A model generated the notes under the pieces. The model was not told where the DNA came from and did not search any database. It saw nothing but the letters and a program-made list of their open reading frames with translations. Shown piece after piece: positions 1 through 7,732 of a stretch of 13,190 nt of DNA. The position numbers were made by a program, and so were the translations under genes. Position 1 is the stretch's first letter, and every line of letters begins with the position of its first letter. Source of the stretch: Youngiibacter multivorans (lineage in GTDB: Bacteria; Bacillota; Clostridia; Clostridiales; Clostridiaceae); the NCBI RefSeq assembly GCF_017873395.1, contig NZ_JAGGKC010000047.1, forward strand, positions 1 through 13,190, in the 5' to 3' direction.

Positions 1-17
1 TCTTGAGATTAGTATAG

Positions 18-47
18 AAAAGTTAGAAATAATCCGCACTAACTTTT
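18..47. terminator. Terminator-like hairpin at window edge
   Basis: A perfect 9-bp inverted repeat, AAAAGTTAG at 18-26 and CTAACTTTT at 39-47, encloses a 12-base loop. The A-run on the left and T-run on the right would suit an intrinsic terminator in either direction, most simply for a gene ending just upstream of the window. The stem is poor in G+C, so it may be weak or fortuitous. Confidence 0.35.
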
Positions 48-92
48 AATTACTATTTGTGCCGCAAGCGGAGCGGCGGAATGGAGTTTAAT

Positions 93-332
93 ATGTTTAA
101 TACAGTCTATGACAGGATTAAACCGATTATAAGAGTTTCAATAATTGTATTGTTTGTCTGGGGGTTATTCACTAAGAGTCTATTTTCTCTGTTATTAATT
201 ATGTACACCGTTGCATTTCAATTCCTTTGTTTTTCTATTATAGAATGGCAAAATAGTAAGAAAGTACTATCTTTATCATATTTTACGATAAGCATGATAA
301 TAATAGTATATTACACATCTAAAATTTTATAA
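93..332 (+). CDS. Small hydrophobic membrane protein, unknown function
   Basis: This encodes an 80-aa protein I do not recognise. Three hydrophobic stretches are visible: about residues 13-26 (around VSIIVLFVWGLF), 28-46 (LLLIMYTVAFQFLCFSII) and 58-75 (ISMIIIVYY), so it is probably an integral membrane protein with two or three spans. The ATG at 93 is preferred because GGAG lies 6 bases upstream. An in-frame TTG at 57 and ATG at 81 have no good ribosome binding site. A GC-rich 5-bp hairpin (61-77) sits just before the binding site. The gene stands alone, 70% A+T or so by eye, upstream of an RHS toxin locus. Small multi-span proteins are often immunity proteins in such loci, so an orphan immunity role is possible, but nothing in the sequence proves it. 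Confidence 0.55.
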   Translation: MFNTVYDRIKPIIRVSIIVLFVWGLFTKSLFSLLLIMYTVAFQFLCFSIIEWQNSKKVLSLSYFTISMIIIVYYTSKIL

Positions 333-357
333 CTTAGCAGTGACTAGAACTTTATTC

Positions 358-379
358 ATTATTGTTGTGCAACAATAAT
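358..379. repeat. Perfect 10-bp palindrome with 2-base centre
   Basis: ATTATTGTTG at 358-367 is followed by TG and then its exact reverse complement, CAACAATAAT, at 370-379. It lies 25 bases after the stop of the small membrane protein gene. No T-run follows, so a terminator is unlikely. The compact symmetry would suit an operator for a dimeric regulator or a leftover element end. Confidence 0.4.
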
Positions 380-436
380 ATCACTACAAATTTTGGGAGC
401 TTAATAGGGCGAATGTCAGCAATATTGTAACGTAAA

Positions 437-469
437 GCCATCCCACACTTAATATAATGTGGCGATGGC
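437..469. repeat. Stem-loop, possible weak terminator
   Basis: GCCATC (437-442) plus CCACA (443-447) pair with TGTGG (458-462) plus GATGGC (464-469). One bulged C lies at 463 and the loop is ten bases of A/T. The 11-bp stem is fairly GC-rich, but only CTATTTACTT follows it, which is a poor U-tract. The stretch 333-590 around it contains no gene that I can support. It may end transcription from the membrane protein gene or mark a mobile-element boundary. Confidence 0.35.
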
Positions 470-587
470 CTATTTACTTATGGGGTATCCCAACATTACC
501 GACAAATTTTTATTAATTTAAAAATGGTGAAATGAACGCTGCATATTTCACGCGGAACCTGCAGGACCTTGGCATCATCGAAAAACC

Positions 588-693
588 GCTGTTCCTTGTA
601 CTCCTCCAGCCACTTGTCGATGATGCCCTTGTAGGGATCGAGTTTCGAGGGGGTTTCCGTGACGAGTGGTGGTGTGGGTGAGAAATCCTCCAT
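588..693 (-). pseudogene. IS21-family IstA transposase remnant
   Basis: Reading leftward from 693, one open frame gives MEDFSP, then PLVTETPSKLDPYKG and IDKWLEE. The block SKLDPYK..IDKWLEE is typical of the region ahead of the catalytic core in IstA, the large transposase of IS21-type insertion sequences. Similarity appears to stop soon after WLEE: the frame continues to 496, but the later residues do not look like IstA. Only about 35 codons remain, with no IstB neighbour and no recognisable element ends, so this is a dead scrap. It abuts the recombinase fragment on the other strand at about 693-710, indicating two successive insertions or a deletion joining two elements. The family call rests on remembered motifs only. 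Confidence 0.4.
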
Positions 694-1117
694 CGTTATA
701 GTTTTCGGGAATCCAGGCTGCGGAGAGTGTGGTGGCTTATTAGGCAGAAAGGTCTGGAACTCCACAAACAAGAAGCTCAGGCGAGTCATCTGGCAGTGCA
801 ATCACAAGTATGAAGAAAAGGGGAAGGTTCTTTGTAAAAACAGACATGTGGATGAAGAATTACTAAGAGATGCTGTGGTGAAGGCGTTTGAGCATATCCG
901 AGACAATCCGGAATCATACCTGAGAAAATGGGAGAAGGATCTGAAGAGTGAAAGTCCTCTAATCAGGCATCAAGCTAAATATCTTCTTGAGGTAGTCTAC
1001 AAATTCAAGAATGCAGAGGGTAATCAAATTTACTATGAATTAGTAGAATGTATTAAGGTGAATATATACACGACAATAGTTACATTGATTGACGAGACTG
1101 ATATTCGAATTGATTAA
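659..1117 (+). pseudogene. Serine recombinase C-terminal fragment (zinc ribbon)
   Basis: The frame opens at a GTG at 659, but recombinase-like sequence begins only near 716. CGEC (residues 21-24), then GRKVW and RRVIWQC, then C59 and H63 match the recombinase zinc beta ribbon of large serine recombinases, followed by the usual helical tail. The end, VNIYTTIVTLIDETDIRI, resembles the final strand of that family, so the C-terminus looks intact. The N-terminal resolvase catalytic domain with its serine and the recombinase DNA-binding domain are absent, since such enzymes usually exceed 450 aa. The fragment therefore cannot recombine DNA. The first 18 or so codons are antisense to the IstA remnant and are not recombinase. 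It is evidence of past integrative-element activity beside the toxin locus. No promoter or ribosome binding site is evident. Confidence 0.65.
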
Positions 1118-1195
1118 GTAATCGCATCCTAAATCCGATATAGCTTAGGTGATAGGCGACAGCTTATACTGATATTAGTTGTACAATAATTTTGA

Positions 1196-1205
1196 AAAGG
1201 GTGAT
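1196..1205 (+). promoter_or_regulatory. Ribosome binding site selecting TTG 1210
   Basis: AAAGGGTGAT at 1196-1205 resembles AAGGAGGTGAT. AGGG at 1198-1201 lies 8 bases before TTG at 1210, which makes that TTG the best start of the large RHS gene. The in-frame TTG at 1192 precedes the motif, and ATG at 1204 is only two bases past AGGG. Upstream, TATACT (1165-1170) or TACAAT (about 1182) could serve as a -10 box, but neither has a convincing -35 partner. Confidence 0.5.
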
Positions 1206-1209
1206 GATT

Positions 1210-4200
1210 TTGACAAAATTCAAGAAAGCCATATCATTCTTCCTGTGCCTTGCTCTAGCCATGACTCCGGTTCCCAGAAAGGTTTTGGCTACGGAGCTCA
1301 CAAAGGCAGACGCTCCTAATGTTAAGGTAGAAAAGCCTGAGATCATTGGGGAGATTATCGAAAAGAGAGAGAAGAATGTCAAGCATTTCTTGAATGATGA
1401 CATGTCGTACACGGCTGTCATCTACCCATCAGCTGTACATTACCTTGAAGATGGAAAGCTTACCGACATAGACAACAGCCTGTCAGACGGTGTGGATGAA
1501 TCAAATGCGCCTGTCCTTGAGAACAGGAAGAACTCCTACAAGGTCAAGATAGCAAAAAGCAGCAATGCATCGAAGCTTGTAACAATAAGGAAAGACCAGT
1601 ACGAGATAGCATGGAACCTTGATGGCGGGGACAAGACCAAGGTTGTCATCGTGGTACCTGAAGGGGAACTCCCTGAGGACAAGACCGTATTAAGGAACCT
1701 GCAGTCAACAGCAAGGTATGAGGAGATACTCCCTGGAATGGACCTTGAGTACGCTGTAATGGCTGAAGAAGTCAAGGAGAACATAGTAGTCAAGTCCAGG
1801 ATGGAGGTCCCTGAGCTTTCCTTCAGCCTGTACCTGAAGAACATGGTACCTGTCCTGGATGAGAGCGGAAGCATAATGCTGAGGGACATGGCAACAGGTG
1901 AGGAAGTCATGGAGATGCCTGCTCCCTTCATGGTTGACGCCCTTGGTGAGGCAAGCTACGGCGTGGAAGTTGGCCTGACAGAGGTCAAGGCAGGAAGCGA
2001 GTACAGGCTTACCCTTAAGGTTGACAACGCTTGGCTTGCCGACGAATCAAGGCAGTATCCTGTGGTGATAGACCCTGTGGTCTCAACCACTGTGGAAAGG
2101 ACGAAGATATTCGACGCACCAGTATCATCAGCGTACCCTAACACAAACTATGTCAACATGGGGCTCCTGAAAGCAGGCTACGGTGCCAGCTCATATGTCA
2201 ACAGGAGCTTTCTCCAGTTCACGCTGCCTGCACTTACTGCAGCAGACCTAATAGTTGACGCATCCCTTAACCTGGCAACATATACCAGCGTTGTGACACC
2301 GAGACAGATAGAGGTGTACAAGGTGAACTCCGCCTGGAGCTCATCCACCATAACGTGGAACAACAAGCCGTCCTACAACTCAGTGAAGGCCGAGGAATAC
2401 CAGATGGTCTCAGGTTCGTCAGGATCAAGGTTCGACTGGGACATAACGGGGATAGTTAAGGAATGGTACTCCACAGGGGTAAACAACGGCCTCATGCTGA
2501 AGAACTCCATAGAAACCAGCGGATACTACATTGACTTCCACTCGTCAGACACCAGCTACGGTGAAGCGTACAGACCCCAGATAACCATAAGCTACGTCAA
2601 CAATTCGGGACTTGAAGGCTACTGGACCTACCATTCCCAGTCAGTGGGCCGGGCAGGAACAGGGTATGTCAATGACTACAATGGGAACCTGGTGCTTGTC
2701 CATGAGGACATATCCCTCACAGGATCAAGGCTGCCCCTGTCACTTGTCCATGTGTGGAACTCCAATGAGGCGGGTACCGACATGGGTTACGGTGCAGGCT
2801 GGAGGACAAGCCTAAGCCAGACCGTTGTTCCAAGGACTATAGATGGGATACAGTATTACGCATATACAGACGAGGACGGAACGATACACTATTTCCTGTA
2901 TGACAGTGCAAAGGGGAAGTATGTGGACGAGTCTGGAATAGATATGTCCATGGCGATAAACGGAGGAAGCACCGAAGAGAGGTATGTCATAACCGACAAG
3001 GGAGGGAACAGCCTGATATTCAGCTCCCTGGGAAAGCTTGGAAAGATACGGGAGCTTGAAGGTAACCAGATGACCCTGGCCTATGGAGGCAACGGAGCCC
3101 TGTACACAGTGACTGACGGTTCAGGCAGGGTCCTTACGCTTAACACCGACGGCACAGGCAGGCTGCTGTCAATTTCAGATCCTGCAGGAAGGAGCACAAG
3201 CTTCACCTACAACGGGACTCAGCTTGAGAGGATAACCTATCCTGACGGCAAGTACAGCACCTACGCCTATGACGGGAACAAGAAGCTCGTAACCGCCACA
3301 AACCACGACGGCTACAGGATAGGGTGGTCCTACTACGGAGTGGCTCCGTACAGGGTGCAGAAGATAAGTGAGACAAGCACGTCCAGGGCCCTTGGAGGGG
3401 AGCTTACCCTAAGCTACGGTTACAACACCACTGTGTTCACCGACTACCTGGGAAGAAGCAACACATACCAGTTCAACAACCAGGGGAACACCATATCCAT
3501 AAAGGACAACGGAGGCTATGGAGCCTACTATGGATACGGCACAGCAGGGTCAACGAAGAACAAGCTGACCATTGAGTCAAAGCTTCAGAAGACAGTGGTC
3601 AACGAGCTTAGAAACCATGGAGGGGAAAGCGGATCATACTGGACCCTTGAGCAGCATAACGGTTCAACGGGTACGCTGGCCTATGTGTCAGACCAGAAGC
3701 AGCTTGGGAACCAGTCAATAAGGATCACCAAGACAGGCAATGCCGGCACGGTTTTCGCGTCGCAGCTGGTTACCCTTGCCAAGGGAAATACATACACGCT
3801 GTCAGCCTACATGAAGACCAGTGGTGTCACTTCAGGAAGTTCAATGGGAGCCCTTGCAGCTGTAAGGTACCAGGATGCAGCAGGCTGGAAATATGCATAT
3901 GGGAAGTATGTGTCAGGGACCAATGACTGGACAAGGGTCGAGGTGAGCTTTACCATACCATCAAATGCCATATCAGGAAGCGCCTATGCGTGCATAGGTA
4001 TCGAGGGTGAGAGCGGAACCGCATGGTTCGACTCGATCCAGCTTGAGGAAGGCTCCATCGCAAACAGGTATAGCCTTGTGCAGAACGGGGATTTCAAGTA
4101 TGGTCTGGACGGATGGTCATCAGGGGGTTTCACCACGGGAGACGGGGCAGTGGTTACAAGCGACAGCAACCACCCGTCAAGCATTGATGACAACGTCCTT

Positions 4201-7179
4201 AAGATAAACGGAAATGCAGGGACGAACAAGAGCCTGGTACAGAACATAAACGTATCTGGAAGCGCAGGTGATGTTTTCGTCATGGGCGGCTGGGCCAAGG
4301 GAGCCTCAGTGCCTTTGTCGGGACTCAGGTACTTTGCACTTGACCTTGTGATAAGGAAGACAGACGGGACAACCCAGTGGGCTGCAGTGAACTTCAACGA
4401 GGATTCCGGAGACTGGCAGTACATGTCCTCTCCGATAATAGCGGACGGAAGCTACAGCAGCATATCAATATATGCGCTGTACTACCTGAACCATAACACC
4501 GCATACTTCGATGGCATACAGCTGTACAGGGAGGAGTACGGACAGAGCTACCAGTACGATTCGAACGGAAACGTGACCTCCACCGTGGACCTTGCCAAGC
4601 AGAACACAAGCTTCGATTACAACACGCAGAATGACCTTGTGAAGTTAACAGATCCCAAGGGCAGCTTCTTCACCTACGAGTATTCAGCTGACGGGAAGAG
4701 GAGGCTGACCAAGGCCACCTCCGCTGAGAATGTGGTGTACAGCTTCGAATACGACAGCTACGGAAACCCAAGGAAGGCGAAGGTAAGCGGCGCCACATCC
4801 TTCATGGAGTCATCATCAACTTATACCGCAAGCGGAGCATACGCAGATACAATTACCGACAGTTCAGGCAACAGCGTAAGCTATGCCTACAACGAGAGCA
4901 AGGGAACACTGACGAGCGTCACAGACCCTAAGGGGAAGACAGCAACCTACAGCTATGACAGCAATACTGATGCGCTTACCGGGGTATCGAAGACGGTTGA
5001 CGGAAGCGTTGTGACAAACGGGTACACATATGAGAACGACAGGCTGAAGACCATAGCACACAACGGGTTCAGCTATACCTTCGGGTATGATGCATTGGGG
5101 AATAGCACCACCGTATCTGCAGGAAGCCAGACCCTCATAACAAACAGCTTCGACCTGAGGACCGGAAGGCTGCTTGAGTCCACCTATGGAAATGGGCACA
5201 AGGTAGCCACAGACTATGACAACCTGGACAGGGTGGCGACATACAAGGTATGGAACAGTGCGACAGGCCAGTACGAGGTGAAGTTCAGGTACGGCTATGA
5301 TGCATCGGGGAACCTTGGCTACCTGGAGGATGTGGTAAACAGTGCAAGCTACAGGTATGTGTATGACCTTGCAGACCGCCTTGTTAAGATATCAGGAAGC
5401 GACGGAAGCAGCCTGACAAACGGCTTTGACGTCAACAACAATGTCAGCAGTATAACCGAGACAGGAAACGGCACCACATACACGACATCCTATGAATATG
5501 ACAAGGACAACAGGCCAAAGAAGGTGACCCTTGGAAGCGGCGCATATGGCTTGACGAGCTATGGCGAGTTAGGCAGGATCGATACATCAGTCATAAGCAC
5601 AGGTTCAGCAACCTGGACCGTTAACTACGCCTACCATGCGGGAGTCAACGGGTCCACCACAGCAAGGATTGCATCCATAACCAACAATGGAAGCGCCATA
5701 TCCTACACGTATGACCAGAACGGGAACATAGAGACCATAACAGATGGGACCAGGTTCACTAAGTACTACTATAATGAGCTGAACGAGGTCATAAGGGAAG
5801 ACAATGGATACCTGAACAAGTCAATAACCTACACATATGATGCAGGCGGCAACATCCTTAACAAGAAGGAGTATGCCTACACCAACGGAACCCTAGGTAC
5901 AGTGCTTTCCACCATAGCCTACACCTATGGCGACACTAACTGGAAGGACAAGCTTACAGCGTACAACGGTAAAGCCATCTCCTATGACGCCATAGGAAAT
6001 CCGTTGTCTTACGACGGATGGACCTACACCTGGGAAAATGGCAGGCAGCTGAAGAGTTTAAGCAACGCTTCAACCAGCCTCAGCTTCAAGTACAACTCCG
6101 ACGGGATAAGGACAGAGAAGACTGTAAATGGAGTGACCACCAAGTACACAGTATTTGGTGACAAGGTCAGCTTCGAGACTACAGGCTCGGACAAGATCCA
6201 CTACAGCTATGATGCTTCGGGGAACCTCTTCTCGATGAACCTGAACGGAACAGAATACTACTACGTGAGGAACGCCCAGGGGGACATCACAGGGCTTATT
6301 GATAATGCAGGGAACCTTGTGGTTAGCTATACCTACGACACATGGGGGAAGCTGATCGCAACAACTGGAAGTCTAGCGAGCACGATTGGAGTTAAGAATC
6401 CATACAGGTACAGGGGATACCGCTACGACACAGAGACAGGACTTTACTATGTAGGCGCAAGATACTATGATCCGGAAATCGGTCGGTTTATTAATGTGGA
6501 TACCACGGATATTCTTGATGGTGGCAATGACCATATGCTCGAAAATAACCTCTTTGCGTATTGCTTCAACAATCCGGTCAACATGAGTGACGAAGATGGC
6601 CATTGGCCGAAGTGGGCAATGAAAGCATTAATTGGTGCAGGATCAATTGCTTTGGGGGCTGCGATTACAGTAGCTACAGGCGGTGCTGGAGCCGCTTTTA
6701 TTCCAGCATTAGTCGCTGGAACCCAAGCGGCATTAGCAAGTGCGGCAATTGGTGCTGCAGTAGGCGCTGGTACGAGTGCAGTTTCCCATAGAGTATCTAC
6801 CGGAAGCTGGAAAGGGACAGAAAAAGCAGCTTTAAATGGGGCTATTAACGGCGCGGTAGAAGGATTTATGACCGGTGGAATTATGGCTGGGGCATCGCAA
6901 GTTTTAAGTGGAGGATTTAAAGTTGCAGCGAATTTAGGCGCAAAGACCGGGAGAAACGGCGGCATTAACTTAGCTAAGAATGTCAAAATATTATCTACAA
7001 ATAATGTAAATTTCCATGAAGCCGGAGGAACATTGCTAAAGATAGGGACAAAAGTCTCCAATATTAGATTTGATGTTGGTGTTAAAAGCTTATTTCATAT
7101 GAATGTTCAATTCACCCAAAATATTCATGTTCCTATAGGAATTATAGGTTCAGGCATATATGGGGGATTTAGGAAATGA
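1210..7179 (+). CDS. Secreted RHS-repeat polymorphic toxin, full length
   Basis: This 1989-aa protein should be exported and deliver a C-terminal toxin to neighbouring cells. Residues 1-27 are a signal peptide: the basic KFKK, a hydrophobic core, and a likely cut after VLA. A conserved N-terminal region follows, then a DNRLRE-type beta domain (about 290-450, ending WDITGIVKEWY). Next come the first YD-repeat block (about 560-785), two carbohydrate-binding-like jelly-roll modules (about 808-952 and 957-1110, each ending in WFDSIQL or YFDGIQL), and the second YD block (about 1114-1730). The RHS core end is PYRYRGYRYDTETGLYY, RYYDPEIGRFINVD and NNPVNMSDEDG. Residues about 1800-1917 are a Gly/Ala-rich hydrophobic pretoxin stretch. 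The last 70 or so residues, with FHE, LFHMN and HVPIGIIG, are the presumed toxin, whose family and activity I do not recognise. No LPXTG anchor is visible. The toxin end is AT-rich and differs in codon use from the core. The frame is intact throughout, and the immunity gene overlaps the stop by four bases. Confidence 0.9.
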   Translation: MTKFKKAISFFLCLALAMTPVPRKVLATELTKADAPNVKVEKPEIIGEIIEKREKNVKHFLNDDMSYTAVIYPSAVHYLEDGKLTDIDNSLSDGVDESNAPVLENRKNSYKVKIAKSSNASKLVTIRKDQYEIAWNLDGGDKTKVVIVVPEGELPEDKTVLRNLQSTARYEEILPGMDLEYAVMAEEVKENIVVKSRMEVPELSFSLYLKNMVPVLDESGSIMLRDMATGEEVMEMPAPFMVDALGEASYGVEVGLTEVKAGSEYRLTLKVDNAWLADESRQYPVVIDPVVSTTVERTKIFDAPVSSAYPNTNYVNMGLLKAGYGASSYVNRSFLQFTLPALTAADLIVDASLNLATYTSVVTPRQIEVYKVNSAWSSSTITWNNKPSYNSVKAEEYQMVSGSSGSRFDWDITGIVKEWYSTGVNNGLMLKNSIETSGYYIDFHSSDTSYGEAYRPQITISYVNNSGLEGYWTYHSQSVGRAGTGYVNDYNGNLVLVHEDISLTGSRLPLSLVHVWNSNEAGTDMGYGAGWRTSLSQTVVPRTIDGIQYYAYTDEDGTIHYFLYDSAKGKYVDESGIDMSMAINGGSTEERYVITDKGGNSLIFSSLGKLGKIRELEGNQMTLAYGGNGALYTVTDGSGRVLTLNTDGTGRLLSISDPAGRSTSFTYNGTQLERITYPDGKYSTYAYDGNKKLVTATNHDGYRIGWSYYGVAPYRVQKISETSTSRALGGELTLSYGYNTTVFTDYLGRSNTYQFNNQGNTISIKDNGGYGAYYGYGTAGSTKNKLTIESKLQKTVVNELRNHGGESGSYWTLEQHNGSTGTLAYVSDQKQLGNQSIRITKTGNAGTVFASQLVTLAKGNTYTLSAYMKTSGVTSGSSMGALAAVRYQDAAGWKYAYGKYVSGTNDWTRVEVSFTIPSNAISGSAYACIGIEGESGTAWFDSIQLEEGSIANRYSLVQNGDFKYGLDGWSSGGFTTGDGAVVTSDSNHPSSIDDNVLKINGNAGTNKSLVQNINVSGSAGDVFVMGGWAKGASVPLSGLRYFALDLVIRKTDGTTQWAAVNFNEDSGDWQYMSSPIIADGSYSSISIYALYYLNHNTAYFDGIQLYREEYGQSYQYDSNGNVTSTVDLAKQNTSFDYNTQNDLVKLTDPKGSFFTYEYSADGKRRLTKATSAENVVYSFEYDSYGNPRKAKVSGATSFMESSSTYTASGAYADTITDSSGNSVSYAYNESKGTLTSVTDPKGKTATYSYDSNTDALTGVSKTVDGSVVTNGYTYENDRLKTIAHNGFSYTFGYDALGNSTTVSAGSQTLITNSFDLRTGRLLESTYGNGHKVATDYDNLDRVATYKVWNSATGQYEVKFRYGYDASGNLGYLEDVVNSASYRYVYDLADRLVKISGSDGSSLTNGFDVNNNVSSITETGNGTTYTTSYEYDKDNRPKKVTLGSGAYGLTSYGELGRIDTSVISTGSATWTVNYAYHAGVNGSTTARIASITNNGSAISYTYDQNGNIETITDGTRFTKYYYNELNEVIREDNGYLNKSITYTYDAGGNILNKKEYAYTNGTLGTVLSTIAYTYGDTNWKDKLTAYNGKAISYDAIGNPLSYDGWTYTWENGRQLKSLSNASTSLSFKYNSDGIRTEKTVNGVTTKYTVFGDKVSFETTGSDKIHYSYDASGNLFSMNLNGTEYYYVRNAQGDITGLIDNAGNLVVSYTYDTWGKLIATTGSLASTIGVKNPYRYRGYRYDTETGLYYVGARYYDPEIGRFINVDTTDILDGGNDHMLENNLFAYCFNNPVNMSDEDGHWPKWAMKALIGAGSIALGAAITVATGGAGAAFIPALVAGTQAALASAAIGAAVGAGTSAVSHRVSTGSWKGTEKAALNGAINGAVEGFMTGGIMAGASQVLSGGFKVAANLGAKTGRNGGINLAKNVKILSTNNVNFHEAGGTLLKIGTKVSNIRFDVGVKSLFHMNVQFTQNIHVPIGIIGSGIYGGFRK
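4495..5462 (+). repeat. Direct repeat A, upstream copy
   Basis: This is a 968-bp segment of the YD-repeat region, duplicated at 7901-8868. The offset is 3406 at both ends, so there is no net indel. Bases 4504-4886 are identical by eye to 7910-8292, and scattered substitutions follow. Both copies lie in the same reading frame of their genes. The encoded proteins differ at about four positions. Confidence 0.9.
5491..6450 (+). repeat. Direct repeat B, upstream copy
   Basis: This 960-bp segment is duplicated at 9290-10249 with an offset of 3799 at both ends. It encodes the second half of the YD shell up to the core motif ETGLYY. It is more diverged than repeat A, with roughly 17 amino-acid differences, many conservative. 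Nucleotide similarity stops abruptly after CTTTACTAT, where the two genes begin their different C-termini. Confidence 0.88.
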
Positions 7180-7685
7180 AGATAAAGGTAGATAACCATG
7201 CATATATCAATACTGCCGATATCTTAATTAGTGGGTTGCATTGCATACCGGAAAATATAGCAAAACTGATTAACATATTTGAGTTTAAGAAAGAGATTGA
7301 AATTATTGCTGATATGGGCTTTGCAGATGAAGAAAGTTTCTCACCTAAAAAAATTGAAAGTATACAATTGCGGCATGAAGCCTCATTTGAAAAAAACAAG
7401 TATTCTAATGGTTTTTTTAGGTTGGTATCTTTATCAAATAAATGTCAGGACTTCCTGAAAGACTCATTCACTTTTGATATTGAACATATAGCTATTTACA
7501 GTTTCAAAGACGAAAGTTTATTTGGCCAAAACATATCTTATGATATGTGCAGAAGGTTGATAAAGCAAAAGAGACTGGATGTATTTGTGGTGTTTACAAT
7601 TGACGAATCTAAAATCGTGATTACACTTAACAAAGAAACTTACAATGCGAAACAGATAGCAGCAAAAATCAAAGTGTTATTTTAA
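7176..7685 (+). CDS. Probable immunity protein for the upstream RHS toxin
   Basis: This encodes a 169-aa soluble protein without a signal peptide or membrane span, which I cannot place in a named family. Its ATG overlaps the toxin gene stop as ATGA (7176-7179), with GGGGGA at about 7162-7167 as ribosome binding site. This translational coupling is the usual arrangement for a cognate immunity gene, which must be made with the toxin and neutralise it in the cytoplasm. The protein is mixed alpha/beta by eye: hydrophobic strands such as VDVFVVFTI-like and IVITLNK near the C-terminus, and a charged middle. It is AT-rich like the toxin tip and unlike the RHS core. No terminator follows, so transcription may continue into the orphan cassette. 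The immunity role is inferred from position, not from a recognised domain. Confidence 0.7.
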   Translation: MKIKVDNHAYINTADILISGLHCIPENIAKLINIFEFKKEIEIIADMGFADEESFSPKKIESIQLRHEASFEKNKYSNGFFRLVSLSNKCQDFLKDSFTFDIEHIAIYSFKDESLFGQNISYDMCRRLIKQKRLDVFVVFTIDESKIVITLNKETYNAKQIAAKIKVLF

Positions 7686-7732
7686 CCTGAGTTGCAATAA
7701 TAACGTATTTCACAGAAAGACATTTTTCGTAA

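Noticed and set aside
62..74. 13-base match (CCGCAAGCGGAGC) between the start of the first gene and the RHS repeats at about 4826 and 8232
   Set aside because: The match does not extend on either side and includes a self-complementary core, so it may be chance. It is too short to call an RHS relic.
6465..7061. Long minus-strand open frame of 198 codons opposite the pretoxin region
   Set aside because: Its Ala/Pro-rich translation mirrors the Gly/Ala-rich coding strand. It has no ribosome binding site, and the plus-strand RHS gene explains it.
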